From Litoreibacter ponti (GTDB lineage: Bacteria > Pseudomonadota > Alphaproteobacteria > Rhodobacterales > Rhodobacteraceae), in the NCBI RefSeq assembly GCF_003054285.1, contig NZ_QBKS01000002.1:124001-188000 (forward strand): DNA of 64,000 nucleotides, read 5' to 3'. Numbering within the stretch: the stretch's first letter is position 1; each line of letters begins with the position of its first letter. Shown piece by piece: positions 24,349 through 32,575 of the stretch. The position numbers and the translations under genes are program-made. The notes beneath the pieces are model-generated. The model did no database searches. It saw only the letters and a list, made by a program, of their open reading frames with translations, and was not told the DNA's origin.

Positions 24349-24788
24349 GAGCCCTGCTGCAGCGCGTGACCGAGGCCTCGGTCACGGTCGGCGGTACGGT
24401 TATCGGCGAGATTGGTCCGGGGCTTTTGATCCTGATCTGCGCGATGGACGGCGACGAGGCCACACAATCGGCCAAGCTCGCCGCGAAAATTTCGAAGCTG
24501 CGCATCTTCAAGGATGAGGCCGGCAAGATGAACCGCTCCGTGTTGGACACAGGCGGCAGTGCTTTGGTGGTCAGCCAGTTCACGCTGGCCGCCGACACGT
24601 CGCGCGGAAATCGACCCGGCTTCTCGACCGCGGCCCGCCCTACCGAGGGCGAGGCGCTCTATCTGCGCTTCGTGGAAGACCTGCGTGCCCTCGGCATGCC
24701 GACGGAGACCGGAGAATTCGGCGCGGACATGTCAGTCGCCTTAGTCAATGACGGCCCGGTGACGATCTGGATGGACGACCGAGGCTAG
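24345..24788 (+). CDS. dtd: D-aminoacyl-tRNA deacylase
   Basis: A 147-aa DTD protein that frees tRNAs wrongly charged with D-amino acids or glycine. SQFTLAADT at 77-85, NRPGF at 89-93 and the Gly-Pro pair in VNDGPVTIWMD near 136-137 are the family signatures. The start is GTG at 24345, overlapping the kinase stop as GTGA, so translation is coupled. Confidence 0.95.
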   Translation: MRALLQRVTEASVTVGGTVIGEIGPGLLILICAMDGDEATQSAKLAAKISKLRIFKDEAGKMNRSVLDTGGSALVVSQFTLAADTSRGNRPGFSTAARPTEGEALYLRFVEDLRALGMPTETGEFGADMSVALVNDGPVTIWMDDRG

Positions 24789-24799
24789 GTCTGGCGCGC

Positions 24800-25408
24800 T
24801 CAGACCAGACCGGAGGATTTCGCGAACGGATCCCAGCTTGCGTCCTTGTGCCAGGCATATTCGCAGCCCTCGGCCATCTCGTCGGCCCGTTCCATCCCGA
24901 ACAGGTCAGCGGCCACCGCCAGCGCGGCATCCATCCCGGCAGACACGCCTGACGCGGTGTAGAACTTGCCGTCCTCGACCCACCGCGCCTGCTTGACCCA
25001 TTCCACCCTCGGGGCCAGATGCACCGTGTCGTTGAAGTCGAGCTTGTTGGTCGTGGCCCGCCGCCCGTCCAGAACACCGGTCATCCCCAGCAGCACGGTC
25101 CCGGTGCACACGGCGAGCACCTTTTCGGCGGTTGCGCAGACCTGCGTGATCCACTCCATCAGCTCCGGGTCTTTCGCGGCCTCCAGCGCCGAGTCGCCGC
25201 CCGGGATGAACAGCAGGTCATAGGCCGTTTGGTCCGATAGGATCTTGTCGACGACGATCCGCTGCCCATGGCGGCTGATCACGGGATCGCGCGTTTGCGC
25301 CACGGTCGTGATCTCGATCTCGTCGCGAAATCCGCCAAGCAACTCAATGGGGCCGAAGAAGTCCAAGGTCTGAAACTCGGGGAAGACCAATGCGGCCATT
25401 TTCATCAT
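24800..25408 (-). CDS. DJ-1/PfpI-family protein, isonitrile hydratase-like
   Basis: A 202-aa DJ-1/PfpI-fold protein. The nucleophilic cysteine is C101 in LAVCTGTVLL, after LLFIPGGDSALE. The N-terminal FPEFQTLDFFGPIELL with an Asp near 16 resembles isonitrile hydratases and GlxA-type domains rather than deglycases or heat-shock Hsp31. No HTH domain is attached. It lies 72 nt downstream of bhcD on the same strand and could be the last gene of that operon, though a link to glyoxylate metabolism is only positional. Confidence 0.82.
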   Translation of the reverse strand: MMKMAALVFPEFQTLDFFGPIELLGGFRDEIEITTVAQTRDPVISRHGQRIVVDKILSDQTAYDLLFIPGGDSALEAAKDPELMEWITQVCATAEKVLAVCTGTVLLGMTGVLDGRRATTNKLDFNDTVHLAPRVEWVKQARWVEDGKFYTASGVSAGMDAALAVAADLFGMERADEMAEGCEYAWHKDASWDPFAKSSGLV

Positions 25409-25480
25409 GTCGGGGACCTGCTTTTGGAGTTCATCCCGAAGCTTGCACAGGTCGCGGACGCCTGCGCAAGCGGCGCATCT

Positions 25481-26446
25481 TTAAAAGTCCACTTCGATCG
25501 CCACACCCCGTTCCACCGCGATCTCAACCACAGATTGGGCAACGGCTAAGTCCTGCAGCCCCACCCCGGTACCATCGAACAGCGTGATCTCATCGTCGCT
25601 CGACCGCCCCTTGTGGACCCCGTTGATCACGTCTCCGATCTGATTGACCTCGGTCTCCATGATCAGCCCCGCCTTGACCGCATGTTGAGCCTCGCCGATG
25701 GAGATCGACTGCGCCACTTCGTCGGTGAACACGGTGGCCCGGGCCAGCAGCTCGGCCTCGCATTCCTGCTTGCCGATGGTGTCGGTACCCATGCACGCCA
25801 CATGGGTGCCCGGCGCAATGTGATCGGGCCCAAAGATCGGCGCGAAGGACGAGGTGATCGAGATCACCACATCGGCCTCGGTCATACCCTCGAGTTGCAC
25901 CTCTTCGAAGGGCAGGTCGAACTCGGCGGCGACCTCTGCCATGCCGGGCAGCATCTCGGGGTGGTAGTTCCAGCTGATCACCTTCTCGAACGCATGGGTT
26001 TGCAGGGCCGAGCGCAGCTGGAACTTGGCCTGATGGCCCGCGCCGATCATGCCCATCACGCGCGCATCCTTGCGCGCCAGATGCTTGATCGAGACAGAAG
26101 ACGCCGCCGCCGTGCGCAGGGCCGTCAGCAGATTGCCGCCAACCATGGACGCGACACGGCCCGTATCGGGGTCGAATAGAAACACGGTGGATTGGTGATT
26201 GATCAGTCCGCGCTTCTCAAGATTGTGCGGCCAGTAGCCCCCGGCCTTCAGCCCCAGCGCCATGCCCTTGCCGTCAAAGCCCCCCTTGAAGCCGTAAAGC
26301 GCCTCTTCGTGGCCGATGGCCTCGCGGATCACAGGGAAGTTGTAGGCATCACCCTTGGCCATGGAGGCAAAGACCGCCTCCACCGCGTCAAAGCTCGCCT
26401 CAGCCGAGATCAGGTCCGCAATGGCGGATTCGGGCACAATATACAT
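25481..26446 (-). CDS. bhcD: Iminosuccinate reductase of the beta-hydroxyaspartate cycle
   Basis: A 321-aa ornithine-cyclodeaminase/mu-crystallin-family enzyme. The nucleotide-binding GAGHQA is at 135-140, preceded by GGNLLTALRTAAASSVS, and a conserved Lys (K67) is in LGLKAGGYW. On its own it would be called ornithine cyclodeaminase; next to bhcC, bhcB and bhcA it is BhcD, which reduces iminosuccinate to L-aspartate with NADH, closing the cycle. The start at 26446 has an AAGGA site. A 99-nt gap with a strong hairpin separates it from bhcC. Confidence 0.92.
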   Translation of the reverse strand: MYIVPESAIADLISAEASFDAVEAVFASMAKGDAYNFPVIREAIGHEEALYGFKGGFDGKGMALGLKAGGYWPHNLEKRGLINHQSTVFLFDPDTGRVASMVGGNLLTALRTAAASSVSIKHLARKDARVMGMIGAGHQAKFQLRSALQTHAFEKVISWNYHPEMLPGMAEVAAEFDLPFEEVQLEGMTEADVVISITSSFAPIFGPDHIAPGTHVACMGTDTIGKQECEAELLARATVFTDEVAQSISIGEAQHAVKAGLIMETEVNQIGDVINGVHKGRSSDDEITLFDGTGVGLQDLAVAQSVVEIAVERGVAIEVDF

Positions 26447-26478
26447 CGGGTCGTCCTTATCATGTGGTCTTGCACAAA

Positions 26479-26502
26479 GGGCGGGCCCCAAAGCGCCCGC
26501 CC
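26479..26502 (-). promoter_or_regulatory. Hairpin between bhcC and bhcD
   Basis: GGGCGGGC (26479-26486) and GCCCGCCC (26495-26502) form a perfect 8-bp GC stem with an 8-nt loop. On the minus strand only TTT follows, so it is a weak terminator at best; it may stabilise the bhcABC message or lower bhcD expression. Confidence 0.45.
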
Positions 26503-26545
26503 CCAGTGTTTCATCTTGGCAAAAATAGTCCCCCCGAAGGGTCGC

Positions 26546-27709
26546 CTAGTAAGCTTTCCCGCGGGCCGAGACGGGCCACAGCGTTTCCACCTTGCCATTG
26601 CGCACGCCAACATACCAATCGTGCACGTTGCAGGTCGGGTCACAGTGGCCGGGCACCAGCTTCAGCTTGTCGTTGACCTTCAAAACCCCGTCCGGGTCGG
26701 CCACGACGCCGTGCTCGTCAGAGCATTTGACGTATTCAACATCGTCGCGCCCGTAGATCGTGGGCAGGCCACTATCCACCGACTGGGCCTTCAGCCCCGC
26801 ATCTACGATGGCCTTGTCGGCCTTCGCGTGGGACATCACGGAGGTCAGGATGAACAGCGCGTTCTCCCATTCGCCCTGGTCGATGCGGTTGCCATCTTTG
26901 TCAAGAATGCGACCGTAATCCGCATCCATGAACGCGTAGGAGCCGCATTGCAGCTCGTTGAACACGCCCGACGCGCTCTCGAAGTAGTAGCTGCCCGTGC
27001 CGCCGCCGCCGACGATATCGCTCTCGATGCCTTCGGCTTTGAGCATATCAAGCGTCTCGCGCACCTGCTCAATCGCGACGGAGGTCTTTTCCTTGCGGTC
27101 CTCGTAGCTGTCCATGTGCTGCATCGCGCCTTGGTAGGCTTGGATGCCTGCATATTTCAGCCCCGGGGCGGCGTCGATGGCCTTGGCCAAATCCACAACG
27201 GGCTGGCCGTATTGCACGCCGCAGCGACCCGCACCCACGTCGATTTCGACAAGGCACTCGATCTGCGTGCCGTGCTTTTGCGCGGCCTCGGACAGCTCCG
27301 CCACGTTGTCCATGTCATCGACGCAGCAGATGGCACGCGCGCCGAGCTTGGGCAGGCGGGCAAGGCGGTCGATCTTTTCGGGCTGGCGCACCTGGTTGGA
27401 GACCAGCACGTCCTTGATGCCGCCGCGGGCGAAGACCTCGGCCTCGGACACTTTCTGGCAGCAGACGCCGACGGAGCCGCCGAGCTTTTCCTGCAAAAGC
27501 GCGACGTCGACGGATTTGTGCATCTTGCCATGCACCCGGTGGCGCATCCCATGGGACTTGGCAAAATCGCCCATCTTCTTGATGTTGCGCTCCAGCGCGT
27601 CGAGGTCCAGCACGAGGCACGGCGTGGCGATGTCCGCCTCGTCCATTCCGGGCAGCGCCGGCACGTCGTAGCCGACTTCCAGCTCTTCAAAATTCACGTT
27701 ATCTTTCAT
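26546..27709 (-). CDS. bhcC: Beta-hydroxyaspartate aldolase
   Basis: A 387-aa PLP enzyme of the D-threonine aldolase (alanine-racemase fold) family. The likely PLP lysine is K62 in VHGKMHKSVD. The metal-binding C-terminal part has VPGHCDPTCN, like D-threonine aldolases. BhcC joins glycine and glyoxylate into (2R,3S)-beta-hydroxyaspartate. Many annotations would say D-threonine aldolase or DSD1-type protein; the gene order supports BhcC. A GGAGAGATACG site precedes the ATG. It follows bhcB by 13 nt. Confidence 0.92.
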   Translation of the reverse strand: MKDNVNFEELEVGYDVPALPGMDEADIATPCLVLDLDALERNIKKMGDFAKSHGMRHRVHGKMHKSVDVALLQEKLGGSVGVCCQKVSEAEVFARGGIKDVLVSNQVRQPEKIDRLARLPKLGARAICCVDDMDNVAELSEAAQKHGTQIECLVEIDVGAGRCGVQYGQPVVDLAKAIDAAPGLKYAGIQAYQGAMQHMDSYEDRKEKTSVAIEQVRETLDMLKAEGIESDIVGGGGTGSYYFESASGVFNELQCGSYAFMDADYGRILDKDGNRIDQGEWENALFILTSVMSHAKADKAIVDAGLKAQSVDSGLPTIYGRDDVEYVKCSDEHGVVADPDGVLKVNDKLKLVPGHCDPTCNVHDWYVGVRNGKVETLWPVSARGKAY

Positions 27710-27722
27710 CGTATCTCTCCCG

Positions 27723-28694
27723 TTAATTCAGCATCCATGGCAGCTTGTCGAGATCGACATTGCCGCCTGTTACGATCACGCCGACCCGCTTGCCGGCAAA
27801 CTTTTCCTTGTTCTTCAAAATGGTGGCCAGCGGCACCGCGCAGCTGGGCTCCATCACGATCTTCATGCGCTGCCAGGTGAGCTTCATCGCGTCGATGATC
27901 TCCTGCTCGGACGCGGTCAGGATGTCGCTCACATAGTTGCTGACGAAATGCCATGTGCGTTCCTTCAGCGGCACTTTCAGCCCGTCCGCGATGGTTTCTG
28001 GTGCATCATCTGCAATGATGTGGCCCGCTTTGAACGAGCGGTAGGCATCGTCGGCCTGTTCCGGCTCGGACGCGATGATCTGCACCTCCGGCGCAATGTT
28101 GCTGAGCGTCAGGCAGGTGCCCGAGATCATGCCGCCGCCGCCGATGGGCGCGACCATCATGTCGACGCCGCCGGTCTGTTCCATGAACTCGCGCGAGCAG
28201 GTCCCCTGCCCGGCGATTACACGCGGATCGTTGTAGGGATGCACGAAATCGCCGCCCGTTTTGGCCTGCACCTCGGCGAACACCTCTTCGCGTGACGTGG
28301 TCGACGGTTCACATTCGGTGATGATCCCGCCATAGCCGCGCACGGCGGCCTTCTTCGCCTCGGGGGCCGTGCGGGGCATAACCACATTGCACGGGATCCC
28401 ACGGCGGCCCGCCGCGTAGGACAGCGACAAGGCGTGGTTGCCCGACGAGTGCGTGCACACACCTTTGGCCGCATCCTCTTCCGACAAGCCGAACACTGCG
28501 TTAGAGGCCCCGCGCACCTTGAACGCGCCTGCCTTTTGGAAGTTCTCGCACTTGAAGAACAGCTCTGCGCCGGTCAGCTCGTTAAAGTAGGATGACGTCA
28601 GGACCGGTGTGCGGTGGATGTAGGGCGCGATACGCTCATGGGCCTCCAGCACGTCGTCATAGGTCGGGATATACATCTCGCTTACGTCTTTCAT
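27723..28694 (-). CDS. bhcB: Beta-hydroxyaspartate dehydratase
   Basis: A 323-aa fold-type II PLP enzyme, related to serine racemase and threonine dehydratase. The PLP lysine is K59 in AGAFKVRGA. The SSGNHALSL loop and the glycine-rich GGGGMISG motif bind substrate and PLP phosphate. In the cycle it dehydrates beta-hydroxyaspartate to iminosuccinate. There is no C-terminal regulatory ACT domain, as expected for a serine-racemase-like enzyme. The start is 6 nt after the bhcA stop; an in-frame ATG six codons later is an alternative. Confidence 0.92.
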   Translation of the reverse strand: MKDVSEMYIPTYDDVLEAHERIAPYIHRTPVLTSSYFNELTGAELFFKCENFQKAGAFKVRGASNAVFGLSEEDAAKGVCTHSSGNHALSLSYAAGRRGIPCNVVMPRTAPEAKKAAVRGYGGIITECEPSTTSREEVFAEVQAKTGGDFVHPYNDPRVIAGQGTCSREFMEQTGGVDMMVAPIGGGGMISGTCLTLSNIAPEVQIIASEPEQADDAYRSFKAGHIIADDAPETIADGLKVPLKERTWHFVSNYVSDILTASEQEIIDAMKLTWQRMKIVMEPSCAVPLATILKNKEKFAGKRVGVIVTGGNVDLDKLPWMLN

Positions 28695-28700
28695 GTCAGA

Positions 28701-29894
28701 TCACTCCGCAGCCAGCGCGAGCACATTGTCGCCGTGGCGATAGACAGACTGGGCCGCGGCGACGCCGGAGCCCAATTCGATCGGGTAGCCCAGATCGGCC
28801 ATGCACATCTCAGCCACGGACAGGCCCGACAGCATCATTGCGTCGGTAAGCTGGCCCAGATGGCCGATGCGGAACACCTTGCCCGCGACCTCGCCCAGGC
28901 CGACGCCAAAGGCCATGTCATACTCCGACGCGGCGCGGGTCACGACGTCTGTGCCGTTGAAACCGTCGGGCACCTTCACGGCCGTTACCGTATCAGAAAA
29001 CAGGTCCGGTGTCTTGGCGTAAGGCGTCATGCCCCAGGCCTCAATCGCGGCGCGCACGCCGGTGGCGATGCGAGTGTGGCGAGCATAGACATTGTCCAAG
29101 CCTTCGGTCAGCAGATCTTCCACCGCGACGGACAGGCCGTGGATCAGGCCAACCGGCGGTGTGTAGGGAAAGCCGCCGCCGGCCATGCTGTCGCGCATGT
29201 CGCGAAAATCGAAGAAGGTGCGGGGCAGCTTCGCCGTTTCCATCGCAGCCACGGCCTTGGGGGAGATGCCGCAAATTGCAAGGCCCGCGGGAAGCATGAA
29301 GCCCTTCTGCGAACCGGTGATGGCGACGTCGACGCCCCAGTCATCCATGTGGAACGGCATCGACGCAATGGAGGACACGCCGTCGACAAAGAACATTGCC
29401 GGATGGCCTGCGGCATCCATGGCGCCGCGCACGGCGGCGATGTCTGACTTAACACCGGTGGCTGTCTCGTTATGGGTGGCAAGAACGGCCTTGATGCGGT
29501 GCTCTTTGTCATTGGTAAGCGCCTCTTCGATGGCCGCGATGGGCGCGCCCTCGCCCCACGGGGTCTCGATGATCTGCACGTTCAGACCATGACGCTGGCA
29601 CAGGTCAATCCAGCGATGGGAGAACATGCCGAAGCGCGCCGCCAGGACGGTATCGCCCGGGGAAAGCGTGTTGGACACGGCCGCTTCCCAGCCGCCGGTG
29701 CCCGTCGCTGGGAACAGGATCACCTCGCCGTCCGTCGTGCCGAGGATGGTCTTCACGCCTTCAAGCGCAGGCTTCAACATCCCTGCAAATGCGGGGCCAC
29801 GGTGGTCGAGGGTCGCCATATCGGCGGCCTTGCGCAGGTGCTCGGGCATGTTGGTCGGGCCGGGGATGAAAACCGGGTTCTGGGACGTTCTCAT
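28701..29894 (-). CDS. bhcA: Aspartate:glyoxylate aminotransferase
   Basis: A 397-aa class V aminotransferase. The PLP lysine is K197 in TGSQKGFM, and AVLATHNETATGV (137-149) and FVDGVSSIAS (169-178) are typical of the alanine-glyoxylate transaminase group. BhcA moves the amino group of aspartate to glyoxylate, giving glycine and oxaloacetate. It is the first gene of the minus-strand run, with GGAGG upstream of the ATG at 29894. An ATG farther upstream lies in the promoter region and is rejected. Confidence 0.93.
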   Translation of the reverse strand: MRTSQNPVFIPGPTNMPEHLRKAADMATLDHRGPAFAGMLKPALEGVKTILGTTDGEVILFPATGTGGWEAAVSNTLSPGDTVLAARFGMFSHRWIDLCQRHGLNVQIIETPWGEGAPIAAIEEALTNDKEHRIKAVLATHNETATGVKSDIAAVRGAMDAAGHPAMFFVDGVSSIASMPFHMDDWGVDVAITGSQKGFMLPAGLAICGISPKAVAAMETAKLPRTFFDFRDMRDSMAGGGFPYTPPVGLIHGLSVAVEDLLTEGLDNVYARHTRIATGVRAAIEAWGMTPYAKTPDLFSDTVTAVKVPDGFNGTDVVTRAASEYDMAFGVGLGEVAGKVFRIGHLGQLTDAMMLSGLSVAEMCMADLGYPIELGSGVAAAQSVYRHGDNVLALAAE

Positions 29895-29977
29895 ATCAAA
29901 ATCCTCCACTAATCCCTTTGGTAGATATCGGTCCAACCCCGATTCCACAATTTTTTTGAAATTATTTTCCGTAATAT

Positions 29978-30004
29978 GAAAAATGCGTATTGCATATATT
30001 TTTC
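29978..30004. promoter_or_regulatory. Candidate BhcR operator in bhcR-bhcA gap
   Basis: GAAAAAT and ATTTTTC flank a 13-nt centre that itself contains ATGC-GTATT-GCAT, in the 161-bp, very AT-rich gap between the divergent bhcR and bhcA genes. IclR-type regulators bind palindromes of this size, and BhcR is known to bind its own cluster's promoter with glyoxylate as effector. Which bases it contacts here is inferred. Confidence 0.45.
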
Positions 30005-30055
30005 AGCTAGTTAGATTTTTTAAATCACGGTGTCGTTTTTCATAAGGTGAATTAA

Positions 30056-30886
30056 ATGCTGGAATCTGCCCCCAAAAAACGTGCTAGAGGACGGCCCAAG
30101 GCCTTCAACGACAAGTCCGAGCAAAACACCGTGCAGTCGCTGGAGCGCGCGCTTTCCGTGCTGAAGCATCTGGCCGAACAGCGCGGGATTGCCCTGTCCG
30201 ACTTGGCCAAGGAGACGGATCAAAGCCCTGCCACGCTCTACCGCATCCTGACGACCTTTCAGCTGCACCAGATGACCGAGTTCGACGAGAACGAGCAGCT
30301 CTGGCATATCGGCGCGGGGGCGTACCGGGTGGGTGCGAATTACCTGCGCCGCACCTCGGTGGTGGAACGCTCACGGCCCGTGATGCGCCAGCTCATGCAG
30401 GATACCGGTGAGACAGCGAACCTTGGGGTGGAGCAGGCCGACATGGTGCTGTTTGTCAGCCAGGTGGAAACCCATGAAAGCATCCGTGCCTTCTTCCCGC
30501 CCGGCACGCAAAGCAAGATGCACGCCTCTGGCATTGGCAAGGCGCTGCTGGCCTACTACCCGCCGGAGCGCCTGGATCAGTGGTTCCTGCAACAGCGCCT
30601 GACCCGCTACACCGACGCGACGATCACCGACCCGGATGTGCTTCGCCAAGAGCTGGCCGATATTCGCGTCACGGGCCTGAGCTTTGACAATGAAGAGAAG
30701 AATATCGGGATGCGCTGCATCGCTTCGCCCGTGTTCGACGGCTTCGGGGAGCCGGTGGCGGGCCTGTCGGTCTCTGGCCCGTCGAGCCGCATGACCGACG
30801 CGATGATCGACGCCATCGGGGCCCATGTGAAAGCCGCCGCCGCGCGCGTGACCGAAGCAGTTGGCGGCCAGCCGCCGGAACGCTAG
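30056..30886 (+). CDS. bhcR: IclR-family regulator of the beta-hydroxyaspartate cycle
   Basis: A 276-aa IclR protein. A basic N-terminus (KKRARGRPKAFN) precedes the winged helix at about 25-85 (VQSLERALSVLKHLAEQRG, LSDLAKETDQSPATLYRIL), then an IclR effector domain with ASGIGKALLAY and GMRCIASPVFDGFGEPVAGLS. Its divergent placement next to bhcA identifies it as BhcR, the glyoxylate-sensing regulator. A GTG-free clear ATG and AAGGTG lie upstream. The acyl-CoA synthetase gene starts 24 nt after its stop. Confidence 0.92.
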   Translation: MLESAPKKRARGRPKAFNDKSEQNTVQSLERALSVLKHLAEQRGIALSDLAKETDQSPATLYRILTTFQLHQMTEFDENEQLWHIGAGAYRVGANYLRRTSVVERSRPVMRQLMQDTGETANLGVEQADMVLFVSQVETHESIRAFFPPGTQSKMHASGIGKALLAYYPPERLDQWFLQQRLTRYTDATITDPDVLRQELADIRVTGLSFDNEEKNIGMRCIASPVFDGFGEPVAGLSVSGPSSRMTDAMIDAIGAHVKAAAARVTEAVGGQPPER

Positions 30887-30910
30887 ATTTCGCGCAACGG
30901 AGGAAGAGTG

Positions 30911-32563
30911 ATGAGCGACCGACGCCCGATTGACGGCCTGTCCCATGTGATTGGCGCGAGCACGCCGCCGCTGCTGGACCTGACGATCCCTGAGCTTTTG
31001 GCCCAGACCGCAGCGCGCCTGCCCGATCGTGAGGCTTGCGTTTTCCCGGCTCAGGACATCCGCTGGAGCTACGCCGAGTTCGCGCGTCAGGTCGACCGGC
31101 TTGCGGCAGGGCTTGCCAGTCTGGGCCTCGAGAAAGGCTACCGCGTCGGCATCTGGTCGCCCAACCGCGTCGAATGGCTGCTGACGCAGTTCGCGACTGC
31201 CCGTATCGGGGCCATTCTAGTCTGCATCAACCCGGCCTACCGCCAGTCAGAGCTGGATTACGCATTGAACAAAGTGGGCTGTGCCGCGCTGATCACGGCG
31301 CAGAGCTTCAAATCGTCCGACTACATCGCGATGATCCGCGCGCTCGACCCGCGACCATCTACCCTGCGCCACCTGATTGCGATGGGCGACCCGCCAGAGG
31401 GTTTCTTAGGCTTTGACGATATCTTGTCCAATGACGCGCCGCCCGAGGTCGCGATGGACCCGCACGAGCCGATCAATATTCAATACACCTCCGGCACAAC
31501 AGGCAGTCCCAAAGGCGCCTGCCTGACCCACCACAACATCGTCAACAACGCCTATTTCACCTGCGCCACGATGGGCTTCACCGAAGCCGATCGGCTCTGC
31601 ATCCCGGTGCCCTTCTACCATTGCTTCGGCATGGTTATGGGGACCTTGGGCTGCGTCGCCCATGGCGCGACGATGGTGGTGCCCGGCGAAGGGTTCGAGC
31701 CGGAGGCGACCTTGCAGGCCGTCCACGACGAGCGCTGCACGGCGCTCTACGGCGTCCCGACCATGTTCGTGGCCGAGATGGCGTTGCCAAGTTTCGACAC
31801 GTTCGATCTGTCGCATCTGCGCACCGGCATCATGGCGGGGGCCCCCTGCCCCCGCGCGATCATGGAGCGCGTGCAGCGGGACATGAATATGACCGGCGTG
31901 ACCATCGCCTACGGGATGACCGAGACCTCGCCCGTTTCGTTCCAATCCGGGCTCGACGATCCGCTGGACAAACGCGTGGGCACCGTCGGGCAAATTCACC
32001 CCCATGTGGAGGTCAAGATCGTGGATGAGAGCGGCGCAACTGTCCCGCCCGGAACACAAGGCGAGTTGCTGACGCGCGGCTATTCGGTGATGCAAGGTTA
32101 TTGGGGCGAGAATGCCAAGACCTCCGACGCGATCAGGGACGGGTGGATGCATACCGGCGATTTGGCGACGATGGATGCGGAGGGCTATGTGCAGATCACG
32201 GGCCGCGTGAAAGACATGATCGTGCGCGGCGGCGAGAACATCTACCCGCGCGAGATCGAAGAATTTCTCTTCACCCATCCCGACGTGGCCCAAGCGCAGG
32301 TGTTCGGCATTCCCGACGATGTCTATGGCGAGATCGTCTGCGCGTGGCTGGTGCTGCGCGACGAAGCGTCCGTGTCAGAGTCGGATGTGCAGGCCTTCTG
32401 CAAGGGCCAGATCGCGCATTACAAACTGCCCGCCCACGTGCGGTTCAAAGACGAGCTGCCGATGACGGTGACCGGCAAGCCGCAAAAGTTCATCATGCGC
32501 GACGCGATGGTGGCGGAGCTTGCGAACGCCCGGGATAAAGCGCAAGAGAGCTTAGCGAAATGA
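30911..32563 (+). CDS. AMP-dependent fatty-acid/acyl-CoA synthetase
   Basis: A 550-aa ANL-superfamily ligase that activates a carboxylic acid to its CoA thioester through an acyl-AMP. The phosphate-binding YTSGTTGSPKG (about 195-205), YGMTETSPVSF (A5), WMHTGDLATMD (A7), GRVKDMIVRGGENIYP (A8) and catalytic Lys near TGKPQKF (A10) are all intact. It resembles medium-chain acyl-CoA synthetases. Preferred start is the ATG at 30911 with GGAGGAAG upstream. It is likely transcribed with bhcR. Confidence 0.88.
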   Translation: MSDRRPIDGLSHVIGASTPPLLDLTIPELLAQTAARLPDREACVFPAQDIRWSYAEFARQVDRLAAGLASLGLEKGYRVGIWSPNRVEWLLTQFATARIGAILVCINPAYRQSELDYALNKVGCAALITAQSFKSSDYIAMIRALDPRPSTLRHLIAMGDPPEGFLGFDDILSNDAPPEVAMDPHEPINIQYTSGTTGSPKGACLTHHNIVNNAYFTCATMGFTEADRLCIPVPFYHCFGMVMGTLGCVAHGATMVVPGEGFEPEATLQAVHDERCTALYGVPTMFVAEMALPSFDTFDLSHLRTGIMAGAPCPRAIMERVQRDMNMTGVTIAYGMTETSPVSFQSGLDDPLDKRVGTVGQIHPHVEVKIVDESGATVPPGTQGELLTRGYSVMQGYWGENAKTSDAIRDGWMHTGDLATMDAEGYVQITGRVKDMIVRGGENIYPREIEEFLFTHPDVAQAQVFGIPDDVYGEIVCAWLVLRDEASVSESDVQAFCKGQIAHYKLPAHVRFKDELPMTVTGKPQKFIMRDAMVAELANARDKAQESLAK

Positions 32564-32575
32564 AGTGAGACCGCC

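Noticed and set aside
25481..27709. Ornithine cyclodeaminase and D-threonine aldolase as functional names
   Set aside because: Family membership is correct, but gene order with bhcA, bhcB and bhcR makes the beta-hydroxyaspartate cycle assignments far more likely.
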